Made by a program: the position numbers and the translations under genes. A DNA stretch of 64,000 bases, taken from contig NZ_CP139957.1 of the NCBI RefSeq assembly GCF_034343125.1, positions 891,001 to 955,000 on the forward strand, written 5' to 3'. Below, in pieces: positions 46,974-55,970 of the stretch. The notes under the pieces were generated by a model that was given only the letters and a program-made list of their open reading frames with translations, searched no databases and was not told the origin of the DNA. Every line of letters begins with the position of its first letter. Position 1 is the stretch's first letter. The DNA comes from Caldicellulosiruptor danielii. GTDB lineage: Bacteria; Bacillota; Thermoanaerobacteria; Caldicellulosiruptorales; Caldicellulosiruptoraceae.

Positions 46974-49499
46974 ATGATGGAGAAAGATCATTTTGTTTAT
47001 GTAAAAAGTCTAAAAAAGTATGCAAAAGTTTTGGATATAAAAGAATTATGGGGTTATAAAATATATGTGGTTTTAGATACATCTTCTAATGTGGTTTACG
47101 AAGTAACTGATATAGACATAGAAGAGGATGTAAAATTTAATGTGTATGAATTCAAGTATATTTTGAATGCTGCTAAGCTAAAAAATATAATCTCTGGCGG
47201 GATACTGTCACCCTTGAGTGGCAGTATTCTGCCATTACCTCATCAGATTTATACTCTGAAAAGAGCTTTGTCCAGCGATAAAGTGAGATTTGTTTTGGCT
47301 GATGAGGTGGGGCTTGGTAAAACTATTGAAGCAGGACTAATAATGAAGGAATTGAAACTAAGAGGACTTATAAAAAGAATTCTTATCTTGGCTCCCAAAG
47401 GGCTTATATTGCAGTGGCAGGAGGAGATGAAAGAAAAATTTTCCGAGGACTTCAGAATAATCCTACCCCAAGATTTAGATGTTTTAAAGAGAGTATACGA
47501 TAAAGAAAATATCTGGACCATTTTTGACCAAGTAATATCCTCACATGATTCAGTAAAGCCAATTGAAGGCAGAGCCGGTTGGACAGCTGAGAAAATAGAA
47601 GAGGTTAATACTCAAAGATTTTTAAATTTGATTAATGCCAATTGGGATTTAATTGTGATTGACGAGGCACACAGACTTGCTGGAGCAACTTCTAATGTAG
47701 CAAGATATAAGCTCGGTAAGGCATTGGCTGTAGCAAGTCCTTACCTTTTGTTGTTAACAGCTACACCTCATCAAGGAAAAAGTGATTCTTTTTTAAGATT
47801 AATGAGATTCATAGACCAGTATGCTTTTCCAACAGAAAAAGCTATAACTAAGGAGCAAGTCGCGCCTTTCATCATAAGAACCGAAAAAAGAGAGGCTATT
47901 GATTTTAATGGTAATAAGCTTTTTAAAAATAGATATACAAAACTTATAAGTATTAGATGGCAAGAGAAACATAGTTTGCAAAAATTGTTATACAAAAAGG
48001 TAACCGAATATGTTGCAAAGGGTTATAATCAAGCAGTTAAAGAGAAAAAAACTTACATTGGATTTTTGCTTATTTTGATGCAAAGGCTTGTAACAAGCAG
48101 CACAAGAGCAATAAAAGATTATATTGAAAGGCGAATTAAAATTTTAGAAAATCAGGAGTTCCTGAATAAAGATATTGATTTTGAAGAAATTTATGATGAG
48201 GCTATGGAATATGCCAAGCAGTCATTACTTCAAACTGTAAGTTTTAATATCAAAAAAGAGATAACACAACTAAAAGAGATACTCTCAGTCGCAAACCAAG
48301 CAGAGGCACAATTTATAGATGCAAAAGCAGAAGCATTGTTGGATTTAATATTTAAAATCAGGATGGAGCAAAAGGATTCAAAGTTTCTGATATTTACTGA
48401 GTTTATTGAAACTCAGGAATACTTATATGATATTTTGACAAATCAGGGGTATAACGTTGTTAAATTAAATGGTTCAATGAATATAGAGGAAAGAAAAGAA
48501 ATATTGTCAAAATTTAAAGAAAATGCAGATATTTTAATTTCAACTGATGCAGGGGGAGAGGGAATAAATCTTCAGTTTTGCAATATAGTCATAAACTATG
48601 ATATGCCATGGAATCCTATGAAGATAGAACAACGAATAGGACGTGTTGATAGAATTGGACAACAAAAAGATGTATTTGTGTTTAATTTTGTTCTTGAAGA
48701 TACTGTTGAGAATAGAGTAAGAGAAATTTTAGAAGAAAAATTGAGGGTAATATTTCAGGAATTTGGAGTTGACAAAATGGGTGATATACTTGATAGTTTT
48801 GAGGCGGGCATAGATTTTACAGAAGTATATATTAAGTCCATATCAAATCCTTCTAATTTGGAAAGATATGTTTATTCTATTGAGAATAAGATAAGAGAAA
48901 AGACAGAAATTTTACATAAAATGAAGGATATTCTTAAGGATGAAAAAGTTCTAAGTGTAAATCTGCTTGCAGAATTGCCTTCAGACAAAGTTGACGAGTA
49001 TATACGAAAGATGTATCTATATAAAGAAATCTCATTAGGTAATGAAGCAGATATTTTAAATATTTCCGAGGAAACTCTTAGTTTAGAAAATGATAAAATA
49101 AAGGAATTATTAAATATTCCGGAATATCCTATTTCAAAAAGAATACCAGTTGTTAAACTGGAAAGTAACACAATTTACGAAAAAGGTTATTGGTCATTAT
49201 GGGAAGTTGGCATAAAAAACACTCAGAGATATTGCAAAGTATTTCCAGTATTTATTAACTTAGAGGGTGACTATAGACCCGGCACATCTAAAACGGTATG
49301 GGATATTTTATTAAAAGAATCTTTTGATTTTTCTCAAGATATTGATATAGATGAAACTTTATTGGAAAAGACAAAAATTACAGCTATTGAATTAGCATAT
49401 AACCATTTTAGTGAAATGAGAAAAGAATATATAGAGCAGATAAACAAAGAAATAGAAAAATTTAAGATAGCATTTTCTTTAAAAAAGAAGCTGCACTGA
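46974..49499 (+). CDS. brxHII: BrxHII, SNF2/DEAD-type helicase of BREX type 3, C terminus frameshifted
   Basis: An 841-aa superfamily 2 helicase: Q-motif region LPHQIYTLKRAL, Walker A ADEVGLGKT at about residues 109-117, DEAH box in VIDEAHRLAG near 229, LTATPHQGKSD, then helicase C domain ISTDAGGEGINLQFCN and EQRIGRVDRIGQ. It ends early at TGA 49497-49499. Adding one A to the six-A run 49481-49486 continues the frame for about 50 residues (EAALSLGIENIKRHRLQQIE..., ending at TGA 49634-49636), a charged coiled tail typical of the family. Most of the motor is intact. It lies 3 bases after pglX. Confidence 0.92.
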   Translation: MMEKDHFVYVKSLKKYAKVLDIKELWGYKIYVVLDTSSNVVYEVTDIDIEEDVKFNVYEFKYILNAAKLKNIISGGILSPLSGSILPLPHQIYTLKRALSSDKVRFVLADEVGLGKTIEAGLIMKELKLRGLIKRILILAPKGLILQWQEEMKEKFSEDFRIILPQDLDVLKRVYDKENIWTIFDQVISSHDSVKPIEGRAGWTAEKIEEVNTQRFLNLINANWDLIVIDEAHRLAGATSNVARYKLGKALAVASPYLLLLTATPHQGKSDSFLRLMRFIDQYAFPTEKAITKEQVAPFIIRTEKREAIDFNGNKLFKNRYTKLISIRWQEKHSLQKLLYKKVTEYVAKGYNQAVKEKKTYIGFLLILMQRLVTSSTRAIKDYIERRIKILENQEFLNKDIDFEEIYDEAMEYAKQSLLQTVSFNIKKEITQLKEILSVANQAEAQFIDAKAEALLDLIFKIRMEQKDSKFLIFTEFIETQEYLYDILTNQGYNVVKLNGSMNIEERKEILSKFKENADILISTDAGGEGINLQFCNIVINYDMPWNPMKIEQRIGRVDRIGQQKDVFVFNFVLEDTVENRVREILEEKLRVIFQEFGVDKMGDILDSFEAGIDFTEVYIKSISNPSNLERYVYSIENKIREKTEILHKMKDILKDEKVLSVNLLAELPSDKVDEYIRKMYLYKEISLGNEADILNISEETLSLENDKIKELLNIPEYPISKRIPVVKLESNTIYEKGYWSLWEVGIKNTQRYCKVFPVFINLEGDYRPGTSKTVWDILLKESFDFSQDIDIDETLLEKTKITAIELAYNHFSEMRKEYIEQINKEIEKFKIAFSLKKKLH

Positions 49500-49643
49500 G
49501 TTTAGGCATTGAAAATATAAAAAGGCATAGATTACAACAGATTGAGAAGGAGGAAACCGCTGTATTTGAAAGATTATCCGCCCTTCAGGAGATAATACCT
49601 TACTTAAAATTACTGTATATGGCGTATGTGGAGTGATATAAGC

Positions 49644-51515
49644 ATGATAGAAGATGCAATATGGGAAAAAATAAATTCGAATTTATACGATTTTTTATTA
49701 GTTTACGATTACGACAATCTTTTATGTGAATTTAATGTAATAACAAAGATTTTTGATGAAGGTTACGAAGTATTTTACTACAAAGATATTGAGGAATATA
49801 GGATTTTTTATGAGACAGAAATAAGATACACAGATAAAAAAGTTATTTTGATTGTTACAGAAAATGTTTATATTCCTTGGGATGTAAAGTGTGATTATCA
49901 TGAGGTATTAATTAGAGTTAAAGATTTATTTTTTAATCTTGATGTTGATGTTATAAAACAGATTGATGTTGAATATTTCGATGTTATATATCAGAAGATG
50001 CAAAGTCTGAACAGAGTTTTAAACTTTGAGGAAACATGCAATTTTATTTTGAGGTACATTTACAATGTTGATATATCGGTTATAAACAATCTTCAAGACT
50101 TAATAAAACAGTTGCTGAGGCTTTACTTCAAAGGAACTGAGCTTCCTCAAGTATTGTCAGATTTTATAAAGAATAAGTTAGTGTTTTTACCCACTGAAGT
50201 TAGTTGCATTTTAAATTCGAAGAACGAGTTTTTTAAATTTTTTCAGACAGAATTTGATAAATTTGTAAGAAAAGATAAGTATGACGAAATGGATAAAGAA
50301 ACTTATATTGACTTTTTGGATCCCGAAATTAGGGTTTATTTGGATGATTTAATTATGGACAACATTATAAAACTCTCCAAGCCAACTGAATTAAATAATA
50401 GCCTACCAATAAAGCAATTAGGTTTGGTATTTAACCTAAAATCTCAAGAAGAGGAATACAAACATTTAAAAAATAGACTTAAGAATTTATTATGTGAAAT
50501 TAAAAGTCATAAAGACTGGTTTGAGGTGGCAGAAATATTTGGCAGAATAATAAATTTGTGCTGTATTTTAAATGATGATGAATACGAAGCATTAAGTCAA
50601 GAAATCAATGTAAAGTTTAAAGACTGGCTGCTTGAAAATTATGGTAAACTTCCCTATTTATCATATTCAAATGGACCTATTATGGTGCACCATATTCAAC
50701 CATATATAATTAATCTTTTGAAGAAGGAAAATAAAAATAAAGTGGCTTTTATTTTACTTGATGGTATGTCTGAATTTAATTGGACAATAATTAAAGAGTA
50801 TTTAGAAAATATGAATTTGAGAATTGAAAAGAAATCTTGTTTTGCCTGGATACCTACGATAACTTCTATTTCAAGACAATCTATATTTTCAGCAGAGCCT
50901 CCTTTGAGATTCAAAACTACTATGTTTTCAACAAATTATGATGAGAAACATTTTAAAAGGTTCTTTGTGAATAGTGGTTACAAGGAGAAAGAAATTGCTT
51001 ATATTAGGAGTATAAAAACATTTGAAGAGGAAAATTTAAGGAATGCTTTAGAAGAGGATTTCAAAGTGCTTTGCGTTGTTGTAGATGTGATAGATGAGTT
51101 TGTCCATGGACAAGTTTTTAATTACAAGGGCTTACAAAATCAGATAAACTTCTATATGTCTGAAAAGTATTTACAAAAATTTTTAGAAAAACTTTTTAAA
51201 AAGAATTATGAAGTATTTATAGCTTCAGATCACGGCAATGTATTAACAGTCGGACAAGGTAATGTTAAAGAAGGAGTGTATATTGAAACTCTTTCTAATA
51301 GGGTAAAAATATATCCTAAGGATATTCCAATAGAATCTCCGCCTGGAATTAAAATCATCAAATGGGGTGGAATTGGGCTGCCTGATGAGTATAATTATGT
51401 TGTATCTGATGATAATCTATCATTTCATGATAAGGGAAGGACAATTTTGACTCATGGGGGAATATCAATAGAAGAAGTAATTGTGCCTTTTGTTAAGGTA
51501 ATGCCGTCATTATAA
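49644..51515 (+). CDS. pglZ: PglZ, alkaline-phosphatase-superfamily protein of BREX
   Basis: 623 aa. The C-terminal PglZ domain shows the metal-binding pattern of the alkaline phosphatase superfamily: LLDGMSEFNW near residue 370, PTITSISRQSIFSAEPP, VVDVIDEFVHG, and SDHGNVLTVG near 528, then ILTHGGISIEEVIVPFV at the end. PglZ is an essential BREX component, with reported nuclease activity in some systems. ATG 49644 is preferred over ATG 49626, since GGAG at 49630-49633 sits 10 bases before it; the restored brxHII stop would then be at 49634-49636. Confidence 0.92.
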   Translation: MIEDAIWEKINSNLYDFLLVYDYDNLLCEFNVITKIFDEGYEVFYYKDIEEYRIFYETEIRYTDKKVILIVTENVYIPWDVKCDYHEVLIRVKDLFFNLDVDVIKQIDVEYFDVIYQKMQSLNRVLNFEETCNFILRYIYNVDISVINNLQDLIKQLLRLYFKGTELPQVLSDFIKNKLVFLPTEVSCILNSKNEFFKFFQTEFDKFVRKDKYDEMDKETYIDFLDPEIRVYLDDLIMDNIIKLSKPTELNNSLPIKQLGLVFNLKSQEEEYKHLKNRLKNLLCEIKSHKDWFEVAEIFGRIINLCCILNDDEYEALSQEINVKFKDWLLENYGKLPYLSYSNGPIMVHHIQPYIINLLKKENKNKVAFILLDGMSEFNWTIIKEYLENMNLRIEKKSCFAWIPTITSISRQSIFSAEPPLRFKTTMFSTNYDEKHFKRFFVNSGYKEKEIAYIRSIKTFEEENLRNALEEDFKVLCVVVDVIDEFVHGQVFNYKGLQNQINFYMSEKYLQKFLEKLFKKNYEVFIASDHGNVLTVGQGNVKEGVYIETLSNRVKIYPKDIPIESPPGIKIIKWGGIGLPDEYNYVVSDDNLSFHDKGRTILTHGGISIEEVIVPFVKVMPSL

Positions 51516-51537
51516 GTAGCAGAAAGGATGAAATTTT

Positions 51538-52251
51538 GTGAAGGCAATAGGCTTTTTAAAACCAGTTCGAGTTGAATGGTTGAACATAACTGTTGAAGAA
51601 CTTATTAAAGGAAAAGAGAAGAATGAAATCAGGGATGTGTTAAAGAGAATTGTGTCGAACTATTATAAAAGTGAGGATACAATAAGAAAAATTTTAGCAA
51701 TATTAATGAGCACATGGGTAAATGTCTCAGAAAAAAATATGTGTCTAAGAGATAGGGGAGTTGATTTGTTTAAAATAGCGAACCCAGACGAAAAAATAGC
51801 GTTGCATTTTGGCATGCTGATGGTCACTTATCCAATATTCAATGATGTTGTCTTTATTATTGGAAAAGCTTTTTATCTCGAAAATAAATTTAAGCTGGAA
51901 TATCTAAAGAAGAGAATATTTGAAAAGTGGGGAGAAAGAGAAACTCTAAGATTTTCAATTGATAGAATAATTAAAACTCTCAAAGATTGGGGGCTGATTG
52001 TCAGTAAAAATTCTGGTGTATATGAACCAGGTACAAAAGTGACAATTACTAGTAAAGAAATAAAAGCATTTTTAATTGCTTGTTATTTAAAAGCAAATGA
52101 AAGAAATTATATTAACATCAACGAGATTGAAAATTTATATTCTTTTTTTCCGTTTAACATAAGTGTTAACTTAAATGAACTAATGAATGTCGATAATTTA
52201 AGTGTAAATAAAATTGATTCTATAATAACAGTTGCTGTGAATAGGTTGTAA
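51538..52251 (+). CDS. brxA: BrxA (DUF1819) protein of BREX
   Basis: 237 aa with the mixed helical, basic character of BrxA/DUF1819, a small DNA-binding BREX subunit: an N-terminal EWLNITVEELIKGKEKNEIRDVLKRIV, RDRGVDLFK, DEKIALHFGMLMVTYPIFNDV and a winged-helix-like RETLRFSIDRIIKTLKDWGLI. GTG start with AGAAAGGATG upstream. Its place at the end of the operon after pglZ matches the type 3 order (brxF-brxC-pglX-brxHII-pglZ-brxA). Confidence 0.88.
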   Translation: MKAIGFLKPVRVEWLNITVEELIKGKEKNEIRDVLKRIVSNYYKSEDTIRKILAILMSTWVNVSEKNMCLRDRGVDLFKIANPDEKIALHFGMLMVTYPIFNDVVFIIGKAFYLENKFKLEYLKKRIFEKWGERETLRFSIDRIIKTLKDWGLIVSKNSGVYEPGTKVTITSKEIKAFLIACYLKANERNYININEIENLYSFFPFNISVNLNELMNVDNLSVNKIDSIITVAVNRL

Positions 52252-52309
52252 TGTTTATTTAGATATATGTTAGGTCATATAGGGGGAAAAGAAATATCTA
52301 ATATGTAAG

Positions 52310-52943
52310 ACAAACCCGAATATAACATAAATGCTTTATGTACATTATCTCCAGAGAAAATGTTTGAAATTATTCTCTTTATGCTTTAAGAAAGGCAATA
52401 ATAAATGCATTAATTCACAGGGATTATTTAGATCTTGCAGACATTCAGATAAAAATTTTTGACGACAAAATAAGATTTTACAATCCTGGTAAATTGCCGG
52501 ATGAGTTAACCATTGAAATGCTAAAACAGAACCATGAATCTAAACCACGTAATAAGCTCATTGCAATGGTTTTTTATTTTGCAGGATTAATTGAAAAATG
52601 GGGAAGTGGGACTAAAAGAATGGTTGAGCTTTGCAAAGAATCAGGATTGCCAGAACCTGAGTTTAAAGAAGAAAGTGGAGGGTTTGTTGTAGAGTTTTAT
52701 AAGGATATTTATAGTGAAGAAATATTGAAAAAAATGGGGCTAAATGAAAGGCAGATAAAGGCTGTTATGTATGTGAAGGAGAAAGGAAGAATAACGAATA
52801 AGGAGTATCAGGAACTCAATAAGATATCAAGACAAATGGCAACTATTGATTTAAAAGAACTTGTTGATGCAGGTTTGCTTAAGCAGGTAGGAAAAGCAGG
52901 AAGAGGAATAGCCTACGAATTGCCCAAAATGACTAACAATTGA
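52310..52943 (+). pseudogene. Remnant of an AlbA_2/Schlafen-type ATP-binding regulator
   Basis: Only the C-terminal part survives. The longest intact frame (52494-52943) codes LPDELTIEMLKQNHESKPRNKLIA..., GLIEKWGSGTKRMVELC and a C-terminal winged helix (RITNKEYQELNKISRQMATIDLKELVDAG). Just upstream the same protein continues in frame as NYSLYALRKAIINALIHRDYLD, but a TGA precedes it; adding one A to the GAAAT at about 52362-52366 joins it to PEKMFE. The N-terminal AlbA_2 domain is missing. Full-length homologues are usually 450-500 aa. It is a decayed gene in the defence island. Confidence 0.75.
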
Positions 52944-53055
52944 CTAATATGATATTCATTATGTTTAGAGGGTTTTAAATAGTAGGCAATAGAAATTTAA
53001 TAGATAAAACCCGCTATTAGTGGAAGGAAGTAAAATTGAGAGAGAGGGAAGAAAA

Positions 53056-53346
53056 ATGGAAAGGGATATACAAGTAATTTTAAAAGAACATAAAAATTAT
53101 CTGGTGGAAAAGTTTGGAGTAGCTGAAATTGCTCTTTTTGGTTCCTATGCAAGGAGAGAACAAAGAAAAGATAGTGATGTAGATATCATTGTTGATTTTA
53201 AAGAGGGTTACAAAACTTTCGACAATTATATGAATTTAAAATTCTACCTTGAAGAACTTTTTGGTAAAAAGGTTGATCTTGTGATTAAATCAGCTATAAA
53301 TCCACGTCTAAAACCTTTCATAATGGAGGAAGCAGTATATGTCTAA
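53056..53346 (+). CDS. mntA: MntA-type nucleotidyltransferase antitoxin (MNT domain)
   Basis: 96 aa with the minimal nucleotidyltransferase motif GSX10DXD: G29-S30 in FGSYARREQRKDSDVD, catalytic D41 and D43, followed by the third strand acidic region near KVDLVIK. In MNT-HEPN modules this protein neutralises the HEPN toxin, shown for some pairs to be by AMPylation of a Tyr. ATG 53056 with GAGAGAGGGA upstream is chosen over GTG 53020. It overlaps the HEPN gene by 8 bases. Confidence 0.9.
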   Translation: MERDIQVILKEHKNYLVEKFGVAEIALFGSYARREQRKDSDVDIIVDFKEGYKTFDNYMNLKFYLEELFGKKVDLVIKSAINPRLKPFIMEEAVYV

Positions 53347-53686
53347 AAAGCGTATACTAAAAGTAATTCTTGAAGACATCATTGAAGAGATTGACCGCAT
53401 TAAGAAGTTTACACAAGGAATAGAAAAATATGACAATTTTATTGAAAATGAACTGGTTTTTTATGCAGTTTTAAAAGCACTTGAAAACATTGGTGAAGCC
53501 GTTAAGCAGATACCAGATGATAAAAGAAAACTTTATCCAATAGAATGGAAGAAAATCGCTGGGTTAAGAGATATTCTTATTCATGAGTATTTTGGAATAG
53601 ATGCTGAAATAATCTGGGAGGTTGTAAAAAAGAAGCTGCCGGAACTTGAAAAAGCAGTAAAATTCCTTCTTGAAAATGAGAACTAA
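53339..53686 (+). CDS. hepT: HepT-like HEPN ribonuclease toxin (DUF86)
   Basis: A 115-aa all-helical HEPN protein. The RNase motif R-x4-H with the following Tyr is R77-DILI-H82-E-Y84, in GLRDILIHEYFG; Y84 corresponds to the residue AMPylated by MntA in characterised pairs. HEPN toxins of this class cleave RNA. ATG start overlapping mntA, so the two form one toxin-antitoxin unit within the defence island. No inactivating change is seen. Confidence 0.9.
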   Translation: MSKKRILKVILEDIIEEIDRIKKFTQGIEKYDNFIENELVFYAVLKALENIGEAVKQIPDDKRKLYPIEWKKIAGLRDILIHEYFGIDAEIIWEVVKKKLPELEKAVKFLLENEN

Positions 53687-53815
53687 AAATAACAAAAAAA
53701 TAAAAAAACATATTGTTCTCAATATAGTTCTTTTTGTAAATGCTTTGCTGCTAATTAACGAAATAGCTCAAAAACTAATAGAACTTGCATATCACCACTT
53801 TAGGAAGTGAGATTA

Positions 53816-54490
53816 ATGGTTGACATAAAGATTGAAAAAATAATTCGCTCAAAAAGAAAGACCATAGCCTTGCAGGTTACAGACAATGCAACACTTATCA
53901 TCAAGGCTCCATTTAATGTAAGCGAAAAGACTATCTGGGAGGTTATAAATAAACATAAAAACTGGATTTACAAAAAGAAAAAAGAAATAGAATCAAGAGA
54001 CCCCAAAGCCTTGCCAAAGGAATTTGTAAGTGGAGAAGGATTTTTGTATCTTGGCAGGTATTATAAACTGCATATAGTAGATAACCAACAGGAGCCGCTT
54101 AAGTTTGAAAATGGATTTTTTCTTTCTAAAAATGCTTTGCCCCAAGCCAAAGAGGTTTTCATAGATTGGTATAAAAGGGCTGCTTACGAGAAAATTGTAG
54201 AGCGAGTAAACTGGTGGGCGCAAAAAAGAGGTTTTAAATATAGTAAGGTAAATATCACAAATGCCCAAAGAAGGTGGGGGTCTTGTTCTTCTAAAGGGAA
54301 TTTGAACTTTTCATGGAGGCTCATTATGGCACCCCTTTCTGTTATAGATTATGTAGTTGTGCATGAGCTTGTGCATCTTGAAGAAAAGAATCATGGCAAG
54401 GCTTTTTGGACAAAGGTAAAACTTCTCATACCTGATTACAAAAAATATGAGGATTGGCTGAAGAAAAACGGGTATTTATTGAATATATAA
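53816..54490 (+). CDS. YgjP/SprT-like zinc metallopeptidase (DUF45)
   Basis: A 224-aa DUF45 protein: the metal site is VVHELVHLEEKNHGKAFW (HExxH plus a downstream His), preceded by NAQRRWGSCSSKGNLNFSWRL, the family hallmark. The N-terminal half (IRSKRKTIALQVTDNATLIIKAPFNVSEKTI) also matches. YgjP-like proteins are often found beside restriction-modification and other defence genes. ATG 53816 is chosen because AGGAAGTGAG lies immediately upstream. The substrate is unknown. Intergenic 53687-53815 shows no feature. Confidence 0.85.
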   Translation: MVDIKIEKIIRSKRKTIALQVTDNATLIIKAPFNVSEKTIWEVINKHKNWIYKKKKEIESRDPKALPKEFVSGEGFLYLGRYYKLHIVDNQQEPLKFENGFFLSKNALPQAKEVFIDWYKRAAYEKIVERVNWWAQKRGFKYSKVNITNAQRRWGSCSSKGNLNFSWRLIMAPLSVIDYVVVHELVHLEEKNHGKAFWTKVKLLIPDYKKYEDWLKKNGYLLNI

Positions 54491-54538
54491 AAGAATTAAC
54501 GGTTAAAAGTTGTAAGTAACTACATTGCGTTATTATGA

Positions 54539-54584
54539 CAAAAAATAAAGGGTTGTCAGATAACTTATATTTTCTGGCAACCCT
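54539..54584 (-). terminator. Terminator for the YARHG protein gene
   Basis: A 12-bp stem with one G-U pair, AGGGTTGTCAGA (54549-54560) with TCTGGCAACCCT (54573-54584), and an A-rich tract at 54540-54548, which is the T-run on the minus strand. Confidence 0.8.
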
Positions 54585-54617
54585 ATTACTACTTTCCTAT
54601 GAAAAATTTAAAGAAGT

Positions 54618-55679
54618 TTAGTCAGCATAACATAATCCTATTAATGCATCTCGCGCATCCATATTGTTATCAACAAGAAAAGAGAAATTTTTTAAAAGAA
54701 GCCATCCTTTTTTGCCAGTAGATGTTTCAATCAAGCACCATTTTTTATTATCACAGCCAACTATATTTATGATTTGTCCTTGCTTAAGAGTGAAGCATCT
54801 ACTTTTTTCACTTCTTGTGGTGTGAAGTTTTATATCTTTTTTTACAAAAACGTAGAAGTTCGTTTTATAAATATCTTGATGAATTGGTTCAAGTTTATGA
54901 TTTTTCAAAATATATCTTTGATTGAAATACCATGTTTGAAGAAGTTTTGCACGAATCAATCCTTCGACAATACCGTTACCATAAACATGAAGTCCAATAT
55001 TATAAATTCCCCCTACACTTCCTATTTCAATGATTTTATTATTGTAGAATTGATAAAAAATTGATGTGTAATCATTACTTGGACCTTCGTCAAAAATAAC
55101 AATTTCTTTGTAGTTATCAGATTTATAAATATCAACAATTGCAAAATTTTTCTGTAGATTTGTATACAGTTCGTTTGTTATCGATTGATTATTTACTTGC
55201 AGAGTAAAACCTTTATTAGAAGGTTTATAAATGATAGATTCACTTATACCGTCATTGTTAAGATCATAATGTACTTCTTTATTTGCTGGGAAGAAGGGTA
55301 TTTTATCTTTGTAGTTTTTCTCAATGAATAATTTGCTTTTATAATAGTATTTTTCAAAGTATGAAATTAGAATAACGTTGTATTTTTCTATGCTATTGAG
55401 TTCATCAAAAGACACTTTTTTGATAGGTTTGTACCACTTTTTGGATAGAAAATAGCTTCTTAACTCTCTGTTTTCAAAAATATGACCATGTCTTGCAAAG
55501 ATTTCATTTCGTGCAATAGACAATTTGTTATATACCTCGGGATTAAAAAAGACGTCTTCGGATAATTTTTTGACATGGCTTTGGGGAAAAACAAAGTCAT
55601 TATTTGCAATTGACTTAACTGGCCAGCTTAGCAGAAAAATAAAAATTGATAATAAAACAAAAGTATTTCTTTTAAACAT
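54618..55679 (-). CDS. Secreted YARHG-domain protein with SH3-like C terminus
   Basis: 353 aa with a signal peptide (MFKRNTFVLLSIFIFLLSW...SIANND). Residues about 50-90 form a YARHG domain (IARNEIFARHGHIFENRELRSYFLSKKWYKP), a presumed extracellular module in Firmicutes. The middle has a beta-propeller-like repeat region (DLNNDGISESIIYKP), and the end (LHTTRSEKSRCFTLKQGQIINIVGCDNKKWCLIETSTGKKGWLLL) resembles a bacterial SH3 domain. ATG 55679 with GGAAGGGGG upstream is preferred to an earlier in-frame ATG at 55718. The role, perhaps binding wall or envelope stress sensing, is unknown. Confidence 0.8.
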   Translation of the reverse strand: MFKRNTFVLLSIFIFLLSWPVKSIANNDFVFPQSHVKKLSEDVFFNPEVYNKLSIARNEIFARHGHIFENRELRSYFLSKKWYKPIKKVSFDELNSIEKYNVILISYFEKYYYKSKLFIEKNYKDKIPFFPANKEVHYDLNNDGISESIIYKPSNKGFTLQVNNQSITNELYTNLQKNFAIVDIYKSDNYKEIVIFDEGPSNDYTSIFYQFYNNKIIEIGSVGGIYNIGLHVYGNGIVEGLIRAKLLQTWYFNQRYILKNHKLEPIHQDIYKTNFYVFVKKDIKLHTTRSEKSRCFTLKQGQIINIVGCDNKKWCLIETSTGKKGWLLLKNFSFLVDNNMDARDALIGLCYAD

Positions 55680-55702
55680 ATTATACCCCCTTCCAACAGC
55701 AT

Positions 55703-55733
55703 CATCAATGATATCCAAGACACATCATTGATG
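55703..55733 (-). repeat. Inverted repeat in the leader of the YARHG gene
   Basis: A perfect 10-bp inverted repeat, CATCAATGAT (55703-55712) and ATCATTGATG (55724-55733), 11-base spacer. It lies between the promoter and the SD, so it could be an operator or a stabilising 5' hairpin. Confidence 0.7.
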
Positions 55734-55751
55734 TAAAGTACTTACTTGATA

Positions 55752-55780
55752 AGTATATACTACTTACATAGAAAAGTCAA
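55752..55780 (-). promoter_or_regulatory. Promoter of the YARHG gene
   Basis: Read on the minus strand: TTGACT (55780-55775), 17-base spacer, TATACT (55757-55752), near consensus. The remaining upstream stretch 55781-55970 is A/T-rich and shows nothing else. Confidence 0.7.
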
Positions 55781-55970
55781 TATATAACAAAAAATACTGC
55801 AAAAAATACAATTATAAATAACTTTCACTTAATAATAAAGATTTTACAAAGTCTTTTATAATCAATCTGCCTATAAAGTTTCAATTATGCTATCTTGAAT
55901 TAGGGAATATCAAAGGAAAGGAGAAAAGATTTTTATAAAGATTTTTCAGAAAAGGCTAAAAAAGAATTAA

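Noticed and set aside
40711-51515. DISARM or classical type I restriction system
   Set aside because: There is a helicase and a methylase, but BrxC, PglZ and DUF1819 genes in type 3 order point to BREX; no HsdS or phospholipase D gene is present.
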